The notes beneath the pieces are model-generated. The model was given only the letters and a program-made list of their open reading frames with translations, did not search any database and was not told the DNA's origin. A stretch of 64,000 nt of DNA from Paralvinella palmiformis (lineage: Eukaryota; Annelida; Polychaeta; Terebellida; Alvinellidae): positions 85,001-149,000 of the forward strand of contig JAODUP010000414.1 of assembly GCA_025642065.1 (NCBI GenBank). Direction: 5' to 3'. Position 1 is the first letter of the stretch; every line of letters begins with the position of its first letter. The translations under genes and the position numbers were made by a program. Below, one piece after another: positions 45,933 to 57,180 of the stretch.

Positions 45933-46289
45933 CACACGCACGCACGCCCCCCGCACACAAACAACACAGAGCGGGAGGAGGATATCTTAACATTAACCCA
46001 AATTTAATAAGTCGTAATGACACTAATATATTATTTAAGTATTACATACGTAGGGTAGGGCGGGGGGTGGCTTTGGTGATTTTTGAGAAATACCCTCTTG
46101 CAGGTTATTGAGTGTGAGACAGAGATGAACTTTTAAATCATTGTTAACACTGAGGAAGGTGTGCTGGTTGGTTGGGGGGGGGGGGGTAGATGGGTCCATG
46201 TATTATGAGAATTGGAGACAATTATGGAATGATAAATATACAGAGCATGTTGTCGACTATGTTTGGTTAGAGGTTAGAAGGTGGTTTCT
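45241..46289. other. Unassigned DNA with microsatellites
   Basis: (TC)n 45335-45374, (GT)n 45376-45398, (GTA)n 45518-45538, (TA)n 45539-45573, (ACGC)n 45868-45935. Nothing gene-like. Confidence 0.6.
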
Positions 46290-46293
46290 TGTT

Positions 46294-46344
<51 letters not shown>

Positions 46345-46383
46345 GAGAGAGAGAGAGAGAGAGAGACCCATCACACATACACG

Positions 46384-46443
<60 letters not shown>

Positions 46444-46454
46444 TATGCACGCAC

Positions 46455-46513
<59 letters not shown>

Positions 46514-46560
46514 AGAGACCACACACACACACACGCGCGTGCGCGCGAGCACCCCCCCCC
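46290..46560. repeat. Alternating (TA)n / (GA)n / (CA)n nest
   Basis: The order TA, GA, CA, TA, GA, (CG/CA), TA, GA, CA runs for 250 bp, with three TA-GA modules of 60-80 bp. The modular order suggests tandem duplication of a compound microsatellite. Confidence 0.95.
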
Positions 46561-46920
46561 CCGTCATCACACGGTGTAATTATCATATAAATTGAACATT
46601 GTACCGTCGTCTGTCTGACAAGCTGGTGTCATCCTCAGACATGGTCAAGTCACTGATATATTGATTATCCTCTAGAAGGCCTCCTCTAGGTCACCTCGCT
46701 CCTCTACATTAGCTCTTATGGTATAGCTCCTCCCAGGTCAGCTGCTAGGAGAGCTCCTCTAGGTCACCTTCTCGTACCTCAACTGCTGTTGGCCATCTCG
46801 TACAGGACAGCTGCTCTATGACAGCTGTTATAGGACAGCTCTTATAGGACAGCTCTTATAGGACAGCCCTTATAGGACAGCCCTTATAGGACAGCCCTTA
46901 TATAGGATAACTCTTCTCAC
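46561..46920. repeat. CTCCTCTAGGTCACC words and TTATAGGACAGCYC repeat
   Basis: Region 46670-46780 has CTCCTCTAGGTCACC-type words. From 46800 a 15 bp unit (TTATAGGACAGCTC/CCC) repeats about seven times. Confidence 0.75.
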
Positions 46921-47166
46921 CTATGGGGCTAGTACTCTAGACGAAGCTGTTAAAACTCTAGTTTGACTCTTATTTATGGCAATCTAGTCCATATTATCGG
47001 CCATTTAATTCTGACCCAGTTAGAGTTGACATCCGGTCAGAGAGGGAGACATAGGTGGTGGGGGGGGGGATTGTCTCTGTCAGACTCTACACCAACAATT
47101 ACTTTTATTTCCATTATTAGTCCGTCTGTCTGTTATATCTGGTGAGTTATATATAAATTACGTGTG

Positions 47167-47201
<35 letters not shown>

Positions 47202-47249
47202 GTTGGGGGAGTCATCTGGGTGAAAACGTCGTAATAAGTTTACACGGAT

Positions 47250-47295
<46 letters not shown>

Positions 47296-47362
47296 TAGAC
47301 AGACAGACAGACGGACACACACACACACACAAACACACACACAACGGTAAATACACGACGCC
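46921..47362. other. (GT)n, (GA)n, (ACAG)n, (CA)n and unassigned DNA
   Basis: Poly-G at 47060-47069, GT 47162-47202, GA 47260-47286, ACAG 47287-47310, CA 47315-47342. No gene. Confidence 0.6.
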
Positions 47363-47566
47363 GATGATGATGATGATGATGATGATGATTGATGTTTTAC
47401 GGCCACTTTTGTGAACACGGTAGGCTAAATGGGCCGAGCGGCCTCCAAAGGTAAAGAAGCGAAGTCAAAGATGAAACACCCTTCAGATATGCCCAGGCCG
47501 AGATTCGCACTCGGGTGGTAGTGATCGGTGATCCGACGGGCTACCAACTGTACCACGGAGGCGCCC
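47363..47566 (-). mobile_element. SINE-A, near full length
   Basis: Minus strand with an eight-unit GAT tail. The box-B complement is damaged (ATTCGCACTC instead of ATTCGAACTC), so internal Pol III promotion is likely weakened. Confidence 0.95.
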
Positions 47567-47799
47567 TAAATGCTTTGGTGTATACTCTGACAGTAAGTCC
47601 TATAGAAGGACACTGAATGGCCTAAATTGTGCCAGTGTGTCGTTAAACAACATCCATCCTATAGAAGGCCGTGTTTGTTCTAAGATTGGTTGTTAATTTA
47701 TTCGATTATAAATAAATCTTTACTCGACATCCAATCAGATAAATATGTTGATGGCTGGTCTCAATTGTATTTCTTTATAGAAAATGAATGAATGAATGA

Positions 47800-47831
<32 letters not shown>

Positions 47832-48099
47832 GTTAGTCAGTCAGTCAGTCAGTCGGTCAAATCAGTGCTTTATTTACACTCGGTACCAGTCTCACTTACG
47901 ATAATCAGATGGTTAGACCAAAGCTTTTATATTGACGCATGAAAATCCCACATTGACTGACAACACCTAGATTCTACCCCACAGGTCACGGTTATGTAAT
48001 GCAGCTCGTTACTCGCTGCATCACGGATGCCTTGGCCTAAACCGTATCATTGTACTTGCTGATCTCCCTGGCACTGGTACTCCAGACGGCGATTGTCAC
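47567..48099. other. Unassigned DNA
   Basis: AGTGTGTCGTTAAACAACATCC (47635-47656) resembles the sequence after the SINE at 8407, hinting at another repeat family's tail. GAATGAAT and CAATCAATCA tetranucleotide runs lie at 47784-47855. No gene. Confidence 0.45.
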
Positions 48100-48215
48100 G
48101 TCGGTGTATCTGGATCCAGATATCCGGACACGGATGGTACGTTCCTGTACATATATCCCACGGTCATCCGTATGTCTAGATCCAGACATCCGGATCTTGT
48201 TTGTATCCAGATATC
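48100..48215. repeat. ATCCAGATATCCGGA repeat
   Basis: Four words of GGATCCAGATATCCGGA type (48110, 48178, 48206 and complements) with ATCCAGATAT internally self-complementary. Confidence 0.6.
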
Positions 48216-48821
48216 TGGACAGTGTTCGTATGCTGTTGGCCCTTTCATGAGCGATGGGTGTTAATGGTGGTGGTTAGGTGACAGTGCGTGAAGAAGTGGG
48301 TGAAGGTGGGTGATGGTTTTCGTCATAGTGGGTGAAGAGGGAATGACAGCTGATGGGCAGAGAACAGGTACGCTGGGTGGGGAATGTGTGACGTCATGTG
48401 CGAACTCTACGGGCAATAGACGGGAAAGGAGGGGGGGGGGCGTATATTGTTCCTCCTTCTCAGATCTTTTATTAATCTTTATTCTTTTGATCCAGATTCC
48501 TTTTCACCATCAATATGTACATATCCAGACACCTTTACGTTTATAATCCTGAAGACCAGGTGCGCCTTTCTTGTAATCTTAGCATCCCGATAAATATTAT
48601 TAATGAAAGATAGTGTGTCTCCTGCCAGATATACAAACAATAGACAGACAAACGTATAGACAGACAGACAGACAGACAGACAAACATATAGACAAACAGA
48701 AAGACGGATGGATATAGTCACTCACTCATTAACTCACTCACCTACCCACTACCTACCCTCACTCACTCACTCTTCTTTTTCTTGACTTATAATTTTCTCG
48801 TAACTGAAATTTATTAAACAG

Positions 48822-48868
<47 letters not shown>

Positions 48869-49009
48869 ACAACACACCGTGTTTTGCTATATTTTTATTC
48901 AAAACACAAACAACACGATATGGGAATTTAGATAACAACAACAACAACAACAATAACAACAACAGAACAATATAACAACAACATCTTTTTTATACTATTT
49001 GTCAAAACT
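48216..49009. other. Unassigned DNA with (ACAG)n, (CACT)n, (AT)n and (AAC)n
   Basis: GTGGGTGAAGG words near 48290-48340, ACAG 48656-48702, CTCACTCA 48720-48775, AT 48828-48865, CAACAA 48935-48963. No gene. Confidence 0.55.
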
Positions 49010-49595
49010 GTGACGTATAATATTATCTCAACGGTAATGTGGTCGAGCGTAATGTGAAGACACCCGAATTCCAATCGCCCTTGACGTCGTAATTTTCTTT
49101 CCCGAATTCATCAATTGACTCGGCCATGGACTGTTATGGTCTACGGTGGACAGCTGGAAACAATATACTCCCCGAGCAGCTGACTGCGTGGGCGTACCGT
49201 ACAGGTCCATAATCGGAAAGGGTCAATCACCGACGCGTAAAACCTTAGCCCTAAAAACAACTAAAAATTCCTCATAGCAGGCTTGAGACGTGAAAATATA
49301 ATTTTGCGGTATTCGGTATGCGGCACGCGGCGTGCGGCGGAGCGAATTCCTAAGCTCGATTCCAATTTTGCGGTCGTGGACGGCGACTCGCGTCGTCTGG
49401 ATACGGATAAGACAAATCGGAGCTATCCACGTGGAGATACGAAACGGAAACCCCCCCAAAAAAAAACGTCAAAATAGGGAATGATTCCAAACCCAAATGG
49501 GGGTCGTTTTTAATCGTTTTCCGCCCGAAGATGGCGGGGGAAAAATTTAATCGTTCTGTTTTACGGCACTTATTTAGAGAGATAATGTGTAACTG
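49010..49595. other. CpG-rich unassigned DNA
   Basis: CpG-rich from about 49200 to 49560 with GAAGATGGCGGGG near 49526. It contains the left member of the inverted repeat below. No domain in any frame. Confidence 0.45.
49295..49345 (+). repeat. Inverted repeat pair, left member
   Basis: GCGGTATTCGGTATGCGGCA then CGCGGCGTGCGGCGGAGCGA and AATTCCTAAG. The complement of these blocks occurs in the same order at 49888-49935. Confidence 0.65.
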
Positions 49596-49735
49596 TTGAT
49601 GTTTATTAGCCTAAATGGGCGGAGCGACGTCCGCGGGTGATGAGTGAAAGATGAAACACCATTCAGACATAGCACGGTCTGGATTCGAACCCCGGTGCTG
49701 GTAGATCTGTGGCGAACCGCGCTATCAGTTGATTG
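49596..49735 (-). mobile_element. SINE-A variant-head subfamily, diverged
   Basis: Minus strand, box B GGGGTTCGAATCC with head GATAGCGCGGTTCGCCACAG. The body is shortened (GCCTAAATGGGCGGAGCGAC is joined to GATGTTTATTA). It lies between the two arms of the 49.3/49.9 kb inverted repeat. Confidence 0.8.
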
Positions 49736-49887
49736 TTGTTAGAAGAAAGAAGTTGGTGGCTAATCCGTAAAAATGTCCGATTTCTGTTTTGTTGTTGTTG
49801 TCCTAAATACCAGCGCCATGATACCTGGCCCTCTGGTGGGCAAGCGAAATGTGAGAAATAAAACGCGCAGCGTTCCGCAATCATTCG

Positions 49888-49935
49888 TATCCGCGTGCCG
49901 CATACCGCATGCCGCCTCCGTACTTAAGGAATTCC
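49888..49935 (-). repeat. Inverted repeat pair, right member
   Basis: CGCGTGCCGCATACCGCATG, CCGCCTCCGTA and CTTAAGGAATTCC are complementary to the left member at 49295-49345. The loop of about 540 bp contains the SINE and GATGGCGGGG. Confidence 0.65.
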
Positions 49936-50029
49936 GGTTTTATCGTTCGATTTTTAACGCGTGCTATCCGAATTAGGATGTTCCCCTGGCAGTTGACCGT
50001 CGTAGCAGATTGTACAGGAAACATGTGAT

Positions 50030-50425
50030 CCGTGCGTCGTCTTCGTTGTTGTTATTATGTCGCTGTTCTTGTCGTTGTTGTTGTGTCGCTGTTCTTGTCG
50101 TTGGGTTGTTGTTGTTGTGTCTCTGTTCTTGTTGTTGTTCTTGTGTCGCTGTTCTTGTCGTTGTTGTTGTGTCGGCTGTTATTGTCGTCGTTGTTGTTGT
50201 TTTTCTGTTCTTTCTGGTCGTTGTTGTGTCACTGTTCTTGTCGTTGTTGTTGTTCTTCTTCTTCTTGTTTCGCTGTTCTTGTCGTCGTTGTTGTTGTTGT
50301 GTCGCTGTTCTTGTCGTCGTCGTTGTTGATGTTGTGTCTCTGTTCTTGCTGTTCTTTGTCGTTGTTTTATTGTTGTGTTGTTGTTTTTGTTGTTGTTGTT
50401 GTTTCGCTGTTCTTGTCGTTGTTGT
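50030..50425 (+). repeat. GTTCTTGTCGTTGTTGTTGT minisatellite
   Basis: About 12 diverged units of 27-40 bp (CGCTGTTCTTGTCGTTGTTG). The three plus-strand open frames here (Leu/Phe/Cys/Val-rich) mimic membrane proteins but come from the repeat. Confidence 0.92.
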
Positions 50426-51749
50426 TGCCAGTTCTGTGACGCGTCGCGTTATGTTCTCTCTCCGCTGGTGTCTTAATTACCCCTGGATAACCTATGACCT
50501 GTGACCTTTAACTTTTAATCCAAATGTAATTAGGTCAGAAGACAGACATGGCGGACAGATGTAAACAATGTCTGTTTTGCTGACGTACTTATGTAAAGGT
50601 TATCAACCAAGGATTGGTTAATGGATATCGGTTTGTGTGCGTGCGTGTCCGTGCGTGCGTGCATGTACAGTTTGTTTTTGTACTCAGATAACAGCGGGTA
50701 AGACCCTAATTCCTACCAACCCCCCGTCTCCAAATTAACCCCCCCCCCCAATAAACTACGTCATACATCACGTGACTCACCACGTGTTATACCACGTGAC
50801 ATAACACGCCACGTCTGACGTAACGTGAACAGATTAGAGCCAACGTCATCAGGAACCAACAAACTATTAAACACTTCATCCATAATTCATGAAATATTTA
50901 TACAAATTTAATAGGAAGCCTCTTGTTCGTCACCACGTGACCACCCCCGCCATTAAAACCAGGTGTTCGCCGTGGCAGTGTAATTGTTGCTTAGCAACGT
51001 TTGTCTGGGAGTTTAATCAGCGGAAGTGTGTAATAAGTAAACGATAGGCTGGTACCTGATATGGTCGCGGCCGCCACATTGGAAGTATCCCCTTCGAGGC
51101 GTCGCGTGTGGCGCTCTGACATGGCAGGTGTCATCCGATCAATATAAACAGCTTTGATCTGGTAATTAGAAATCAACATAATTTAGAATTTAGAAACAGG
51201 TCGCTTTCAGACACGATTTCAACGCGTTTGGTGTCCATCTTGGAAAATGTCGTCGTTTTATGCCCGTGATGACAGAAGTTGACAGATTAGTTCATTTCTG
51301 CGGTGAAATTTACCACACTTACACCCCCCCCCCAACTCCCCCATCCGAGTCGACTCTGTCCGTAATTGGTTCCTGGCTCATGTTGGTCCTCCATCTTTGT
51401 CGGCCATGTTGGCAACAGGACGCATGCGCGAAGTTTGGCGAGAGGCAAACGGCGCTGGCATTTATCGTCTGCTGACGGAGTTTTCTGAACTAATCTGAAT
51501 CTCGCACCACGTTTTCTTTCATTACCCGGATGGGGGCGCTGCTAAGCAACGACGGCCAACTTACTGTGTTGTTTGAAAGGAAAACAACAACAAAATGTCC
51601 AGACTTTCACCATCATCGTCACCATCACAACAACAAATTAATTAACGTGAAGAAATATGCTAATGTCGTGACCTAGATTTACTGGGTTTTACTTCTGACT
51701 GGCCAATCACAGTGGATCTTAACTGACAAATTTACCGTGACTGAGTTGG

Positions 51750-51754
<5 letters not shown>
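50426..51754. other. Unassigned non-coding DNA
   Basis: Four CACGTG words between 50768 and 50940, poly-C tracts (50741-50749, 51325-51333), ATGGTCGCGGCCGCCAC near 51061 and GGACGCATGCGCGAAG near 51420. No exon recognised. Confidence 0.45.
50986..50998. promoter_or_regulatory. RFX-type X-box
   Basis: GTTGCTTAGCAAC is a symmetric X-box-like word. It is single and has no recognised gene within reach, so only the motif is claimed. Confidence 0.35.
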
Positions 51755-51791
<37 letters not shown>

Positions 51792-52775
51792 GTGTGTGTG
51801 CTTATTATACAATAAACAGTTAACATCTGCCATTTTATCTATGTGTACATATTTCGAATGGTCGTTCCCCTCTTTGCGCACTATTTTCATACTTCCCGGC
51901 AGTAGAGGTGTATGGTATTTGCACCAGAAGAGCTGGTACTGTACTATCAATGAACTGATAAACACTAGATTAGTTTTACTTTATAATCGCTAGTATCTGG
52001 ATCGTGCCGTGGTAGTTATTTTACGCGCGCGTGTGTGTGTGCGTGTGTGTGTGTGTTCTTTATCGCTGGCCGATTGCTGATTCGAGTAAAAACAAACGTT
52101 TTCCTTCCCAAACAAGCGTTTAATAGTAAACACATCTTACTACGACCTTGCCTCTACGTCGGTGGAACTTTTTTTCTGCTTTCTTCTTCAGATCTGAATC
52201 ACTCGGCGTTTTCTTTTCGTTTTCTCGAACCGATTCTTCACCCACACCTGGATAACTCCACGATCAACTAGACAGATTAACCCCGACGCTGATATAAATA
52301 TCGTTTCCGGAGCGAGCCCATTGATAGAGCATTTCTGCGGGAAGTGAACCGATCCGTTTCAAACTAGCCGAACACATTTGACCGACGGTGTATAAGGCAT
52401 ATAGCGAGCGAGCCGAGATGCGCTTTTGTCGGAGAGTGTACAGTCGCCGAATAGCGCGCGTGTACTTTTGGCGTACGGTGCGAAAGCCGTTTGAATGGCG
52501 GCCAATTTGTGTTTGTGTATATTGCTGAAGTAGCTTTTTTGACCATATTCGCGTAGCACACGCTTTTGGCCAGCAGCGTGTACCAAAAACTATGGTTACT
52601 GCGCGCCGTTTAGACTGTTTGCAACATTTAGTTAACGGGGGTATACAACATCTGATCAACGAACGGTTCTCAGGTGCACTTTGTGTGCGTTATTTCTGCG
52701 TTTATCAGACACACGCCTAATTCTAACGCTGTGATTGGATGGTTGAGTGCGTGAGTGAGTGATTGTGTGTTCAAA
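51755..52775. other. Unassigned DNA
   Basis: AT 51753-51788, GT 52030-52055. A minus-strand frame at 52264-52659 (131 codons) runs through moderately CpG-rich DNA with repeated GTGTA..GGC words but has no recognisable domain, signal or splice support. Confidence 0.45.
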
Positions 52776-52933
52776 TTTGTGCACATGGTAGGCTAAATGG
52801 GGCGAGCGACCTCCAAAGTTAATGAAACGAAGTCAACGATGAAACATCCTTCAGATATTCCGACGCCGAGATTCGAACTCATATGGTAGTTATCTGTGGT
52901 CCAACGCGCTACCAACTAGACCAGGGAAACGCA
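52776..52933 (-). mobile_element. SINE-A, tail lost
   Basis: Minus strand. It starts at TTTGTGCACATGGTAGG without the ATC tail and ends in a head with GGGAAACGCA in place of GGAGGCGCC. Confidence 0.92.
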
Positions 52934-53539
52934 GTCACATCTTTCTTAGATAATCCACCATAAGAGTGAGTGAGTGAGTGAGTGAGTCTGAACAAAGTTC
53001 TAAATGAGACATTTTTTAGACTGCATTATAAGACAGAGTGAGTGAGGGAGTGAGCGGGTCAGTCAGTCAGTCAGTCAGTCAGTCAGTCGGTGAAGACAAA
53101 GGCACATAACTATCAATTACACCCCCCCCCTCCCCCGTTTTAGTTTTAACCACCTCGTACAAACGTGCGGCTGTGTGCAGCAGCGGGGCAATTCTAAACC
53201 CAGAATCCCGCCGGGGAGTTTGCGGGTGACGGGTCCATTTTTTTCCCCGACGACGCAGTGTCCCTTTCCCCCGAACAGATCGGACGCGAGGTGCATTCGA
53301 AACATCCGCCAATTCCCCGGTCGCGCCAAGTTTTTTCCGTTCCATCTGAAAATTTCGACTTTTCCAACCCCGTCGGTCGTATTGAGAAGTGATAATTGTA
53401 TTCATGACGTCATGACTAATTGATGGCCTCCAGGAGAATAAAACGGGGACGTTCGTAGCGTCATCGACGCCCCCAGGCGGCCATATGAATAAACGGATAG
53501 CGTGTATTAATCATTTCTCTCCCGAAGATGATCGCGACG
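52934..53539. other. (GTGA)n, (GTCA)n and unassigned DNA
   Basis: GTGAGTGA 52965-52986 and GTCAGTCA 53060-53090. 53120-53420 has overlapping open frames on both strands without any domain. TTGATGGCCTCCAGG follows. No gene called. Confidence 0.45.
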
Positions 53540-53695
53540 ATAATATTGACGACACAGCAACGGCAGCTACGGCAACCCCATCAGCAGCGGGCCACCACCA
53601 CAACAACGACGACCACAACAACAACAACGACGACGACAACGACCACCACCACAACAACAACAACAACACCGAGACAACTACAAGAACAATACTTC
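53540..53695. repeat. CAACAA/CGACGA/CACCAC trinucleotide tract
   Basis: Imperfect trinucleotides giving Asn/His/Asp-rich or Thr-rich frames depending on phase; simple-repeat origin preferred over a gene. Confidence 0.75.
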
Positions 53696-53769
53696 CATAG
53701 CATTTATCTGAAATCGAAATTCGTTCGTTATTAAATTACACGGTGTCCCAATCCCCGGGCCGCATTAAA

Positions 53770-54240
53770 TCAAATCAGCGTGCGCAATAATAACAGTGAC
53801 GCGTGTCTGCGCAGGTCACGTGACGGCCACGCGGTAAGCGCCGCCCGCCGAGGATTGTGGGGTCGTTTGGCCGCACAAGAGGCCGCGCATGCGCGCCGCC
53901 ACTCTCTCTCTCTCCAGTCAGCTGTGGGTGTCATGTCTCTAATTACCATACATATTTATTGCGCCGCAATTAACGGCCGTTGACCCCCCGTTCCCTGGAG
54001 CTGTCGGGGGTCAGCCAGCTGTTAACAGCTGTCCGTGATTGCTTAATCACGTTATGTGTTGATATAGGAGGCGGCGCCGCGCCAGTTTTCTGCCGATGTT
54101 TGCGCTATGCGGCCCGGGACACGACGGCTGGGCCATTGTTATGTATTAATCAGAACACGTGGCCGGGGCTGTCCTACATACGGGAATTTGGCGACTATAA
54201 GGAATACGAGCGTGAATATCAGATAATTATGTCATAATTA
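53770..54240. promoter_or_regulatory. Microsatellite-free, motif-dense block (possible enhancer/promoter)
   Basis: Contains GTCACGTGACGG (53817), GCGCATGCGCGCC (53885), TCTAATTACCATAC (53938), GCGCCGCAATTAACGGCC (53957), two CAGCTG boxes 10 bp apart (54016, 54026), GCTTAATCACGTTATG (54040) and GAACACGTGGCC (54155). This mixture of homeodomain, bHLH and promoter words in a compact stretch suggests cis-regulation. Frames here lack domains. Confidence 0.4.
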
Positions 54241-54344
54241 ATAACTGGTTTGTTATCGACGGAGGACATTGTGGCAGAGGAGCAAGTTTGTTGTCACTCG
54301 TGAATTGTGGCCAGAAAGAGGGGGGGGGTTAAGGTGAAGAATGC

Positions 54345-54529
54345 TGATGATTGGTGTTTTACAGCCACTTTTGGGCACATGGTAGGCTAAATGGGCCGAG
54401 CGACCTCCAAAGGTAATGAAGTGAAGTCAAAGATCAAACAGCCTTCCGATATGTCCACCCCGATATTCGAACTCGAGGTGGTAGTGATCTGTGGTACAAC
54501 GCCCTACCAACTAGACCAGGGAGGCGCAT
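54345..54529 (-). mobile_element. SINE-A copy
   Basis: Minus strand with a minimal GATGATTGGTG tail; box-B complement ATTCGAACTC intact, head end GGGAGGCGCA. Confidence 0.95.
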
Positions 54530-54849
54530 TAGAGGGAGAGATAGTTAGATAGATCTACAAATAAATCTACAAAATCAATTTAGAAAAAGATGAGCGGAAT
54601 TTTCATGGCGCACGCGAGCACACGCGACTGTGTATGCGTCGTTTCATGTATGTGTGTATGCCTGCATGAATATCACTTAACATTGTTTGGAAATGTACTG
54701 TCTTGGGTAATACAAACTGGAAAATAACACATCTGGACAATTCATCAGGATTTTTTTCCCAATTGAGACATCTATCATTCCCTGTGTGTGCGTGTATATG
54801 TGCGTGTGAGTGCTAACGCTTATCCGTATGTGAATATATCTGCGCGCGT
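54530..54849. other. Unassigned DNA
   Basis: AGATAGAT/AAATCTAC words after the SINE head, then GTGTGCGTGTATATGTG-like sequence. No gene. Confidence 0.5.
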
Positions 54850-55260
54850 GCGTTAGTACGCGACGTATATACGTGTCAATTATTCGCGATCAGATCGAGA
54901 TCACGTCACGATAGCGTCACGCCGAGCCACGTGACGTACGCCACATACGATGACGTCACTATCTCGGTCGGAGACGTATTGCATGTTGCCCCAGTCCTAT
55001 CGTCTTCCGCCATAACATCGCCTCTCGCAGCTACCATCGGCCGCCGCTAGGTGTCGCTTTGACGCGGAAAAAATGGCCGACTTTCTCACCTGGCGGCGCT
55101 GGTAAAAACCATCTCGAAGCTGATTATCCGTGGACAAAACATCTGACATGTTATTAAAGCGACATCACCGGAAGCTACAGCTGTCCTAATTTGTCCTTTC
55201 CACGGTTGTCGGTGTCTCCCTCTGGCGGCCGTTTGTCTCCCGTGGGAGATGTTTCCCTTG
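54850..55260. promoter_or_regulatory. CpG-rich block with CRE/E-box cluster
   Basis: GATCACGTCACGATAGCG, CCACGTGACGTACG and GATGACGTCACTATC fall within 70 bp (54898-54965). GCCGCCGCTAGGTGTCGC lies near 55030, AAAATGGCCGAC near 55070 and CACCTGGCGGCGCTGG near 55088 (CTCF-like). No exon is recognised; possibly a promoter. Confidence 0.4.
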
Positions 55261-55508
55261 GTACGGCTCCCACCGATCCATCCCCCCTCTCTCTCCTTCT
55301 CCTTCTCTCTCCCGTGTCTTTCTTCTTCTCCCTACCGGCTCTCACCCACGTCCTCTCTCTATCTCTATCTACTCTCTCTCTCTCTCTCTCTCTGTCTGTG
55401 TGTGTGTGTGTGTGTGTGTCTATCTATCTATCTATCTATCTATTTGTCTATCTATCTATATATCTATCTATCTATCTCTCTATCTATCTATCTATCTATC
55501 TCTATGTC

Positions 55509-55573
<65 letters not shown>

Positions 55574-55615
55574 TTATCTATCTATCTATATATATAGATA
55601 TAGATATCTAGATAT
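55261..55615. repeat. Pyrimidine tract, (TG)n and (TATC)n
   Basis: TCTC-rich DNA, GT 55395-55418, then about 45 TATC tetranucleotides with rare changes to about 55585, and TATAGATATC variants to 55615. Confidence 0.97.
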
Positions 55616-55876
55616 TTGTCTATCTAGATATCTCTATTCCTTAATAATATTTCCTCCACTCCATATTATGCGATAAAAGTGTATACGTATATATGTATGT
55701 ATGAACGCACGTACATACATATATGTGTGTATGTGACTTCTAGGTATGTACGAATCTATCTGTGACTGTGTATGAGGCCTATATATAGTGGTGTGCGTTT
55801 CAGTATATGTGCATTACATTCTGTGTTGGGGCGTGCATGTGTGAGTGCGTATGTATATGTCCGCGTATATCCTCAT

Positions 55877-55917
<41 letters not shown>

Positions 55918-56266
55918 CTCTCTGTAATCTCAGTTACAAGCCTTCCCTATATGACATGTCGTCATTTCGCTGTCAGCTGGCTGTCAACAAGGATGTCAGA
56001 CATAAGAGCTGCCATCAATAATGACAGCCTTTCTGGCTGTCATTGTACCGCAGACAGTAGATTACCGGCTTGTCGACCACCTTAACAACGTTTTCTGGCA
56101 CTTAACATCGTAGATAGCTGTGTTCGTTAAGTCCAGGTGGTCATTATATACAGGGTAGATCGGGATTTAGCATTGCTGTGGCGGCGGCGGATATGTCATT
56201 AGTCTTACATACACACACACACACACACGCATGCACGCGTGCACGCATGCATGCATGCACCCACAC

Positions 56267-56314
<48 letters not shown>

Positions 56315-56548
56315 CACACACATCACCTTCATTATCAACATCATCATCATCATCATCATCTACTTTGGCTGTGTTGTTGTTATTGTTGTTATTTTTGTTG
56401 CTGTTATTGTTGTTGTTGTTGTTGTTGTATTGTGTTTCGGTTATGTAATATAGACGTTATCGCATTTACTCTGTAGACATAGGAGCATACCGGAAATTAA
56501 GATGCGCATGACGGGGTTAATGTTATGATTATGAACTGAAGTTTCTTG
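55616..56548. other. Unassigned DNA with (CA)n, (TA)n, (CAT)n and (GTT)n
   Basis: TATGTATGTA-like sequence 55680-55870, CA 55877-55914, CTGTCAGCTGGCTGTCA-type words 55965-56045, CATGCATGCACGC 56225-56260, TA 56270-56310, ATC 56335-56362, GTT 56374-56430. No gene. Confidence 0.55.
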
Positions 56549-56620
56549 AGTTGATCCAAGTGGAATCGAACCCAAAACGTTACCCTTCACGCTCGACCTC
56601 TATAACACTGAGCCAATTTA
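56549..56620 (-). repeat. tRNA-like SINE head
   Basis: On the minus strand TTGGCTCAGTGTTATAGAGG (A-box-like) is followed 30 bp later by GGGTTCGATTCCAC (B-box-like). The spacing is tRNA-like but the acceptor stem does not close, so it is probably a SINE remnant. Confidence 0.45.
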
Positions 56621-56649
56621 AAGCATCTGGCTATAGATATAAGTCGCTA

Positions 56650-57180
56650 TAGTAACGTGATTATATACACAGTGTATACACTACTGAGACTATATACACT
56701 ACCGTGACTATATGCACTACCGTGACTATAAACACTACTCTGACTATATACACTATAGTGTGACTTTATAGACTACTGTGACTTTATACACTACCGTGAC
56801 TGTATACATTACTGTGACATTATACACCACTGTGCCTATATACATTAGTGTGACATTGTACACTATTGTGACATTATACACTACTGTGACTATATACACT
56901 ACTGTGACTATATACACCACTGTAACTTTATACACTACTGTGACTGTATGCACTAGTGTGACTTATACACGACTTATACACGACTTTATACAGTACTGTG
57001 ATTATAAACACTAATGTCACCATATACCCGAATATCACCGCATACCCTACTGCCATTACATAGCATCCTGACGCCAAATACCCTACCCTCACCATATACC
57101 CTACTCTCACCGCATACCCTACTCCCACCGTATACCTTACTATTTACCACATACCTTACTGTCGTCACATATCCAACCGA
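56650..57180 (-). repeat. ACTGTGACTATATACACT minisatellite with graded drift
   Basis: 18-21 bp units (CTACTGTGACTATATACA) to about 57005, drifting into CATATACCCTACTGTCAC and CGTATACCTTACT units to 57170. Val-Thr-Val-Val-Tyr frames on both strands are repeat translations. Confidence 0.92.

Noticed and set aside
50010..50504. 164-codon hydrophobic frame
   Set aside because: Encoded by the GTT/GTCGTT minisatellite with overlapping frames of the same composition in other phases.
52264..52659. 131-codon minus-strand frame
   Set aside because: No recognisable domain, several overlapping frames of similar length, no splice or start support; left as unassigned.
53485..53700. Asn/His/Asp-rich frame
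   Set aside because: Imperfect trinucleotide repeat; equally open as Thr-rich in another phase.
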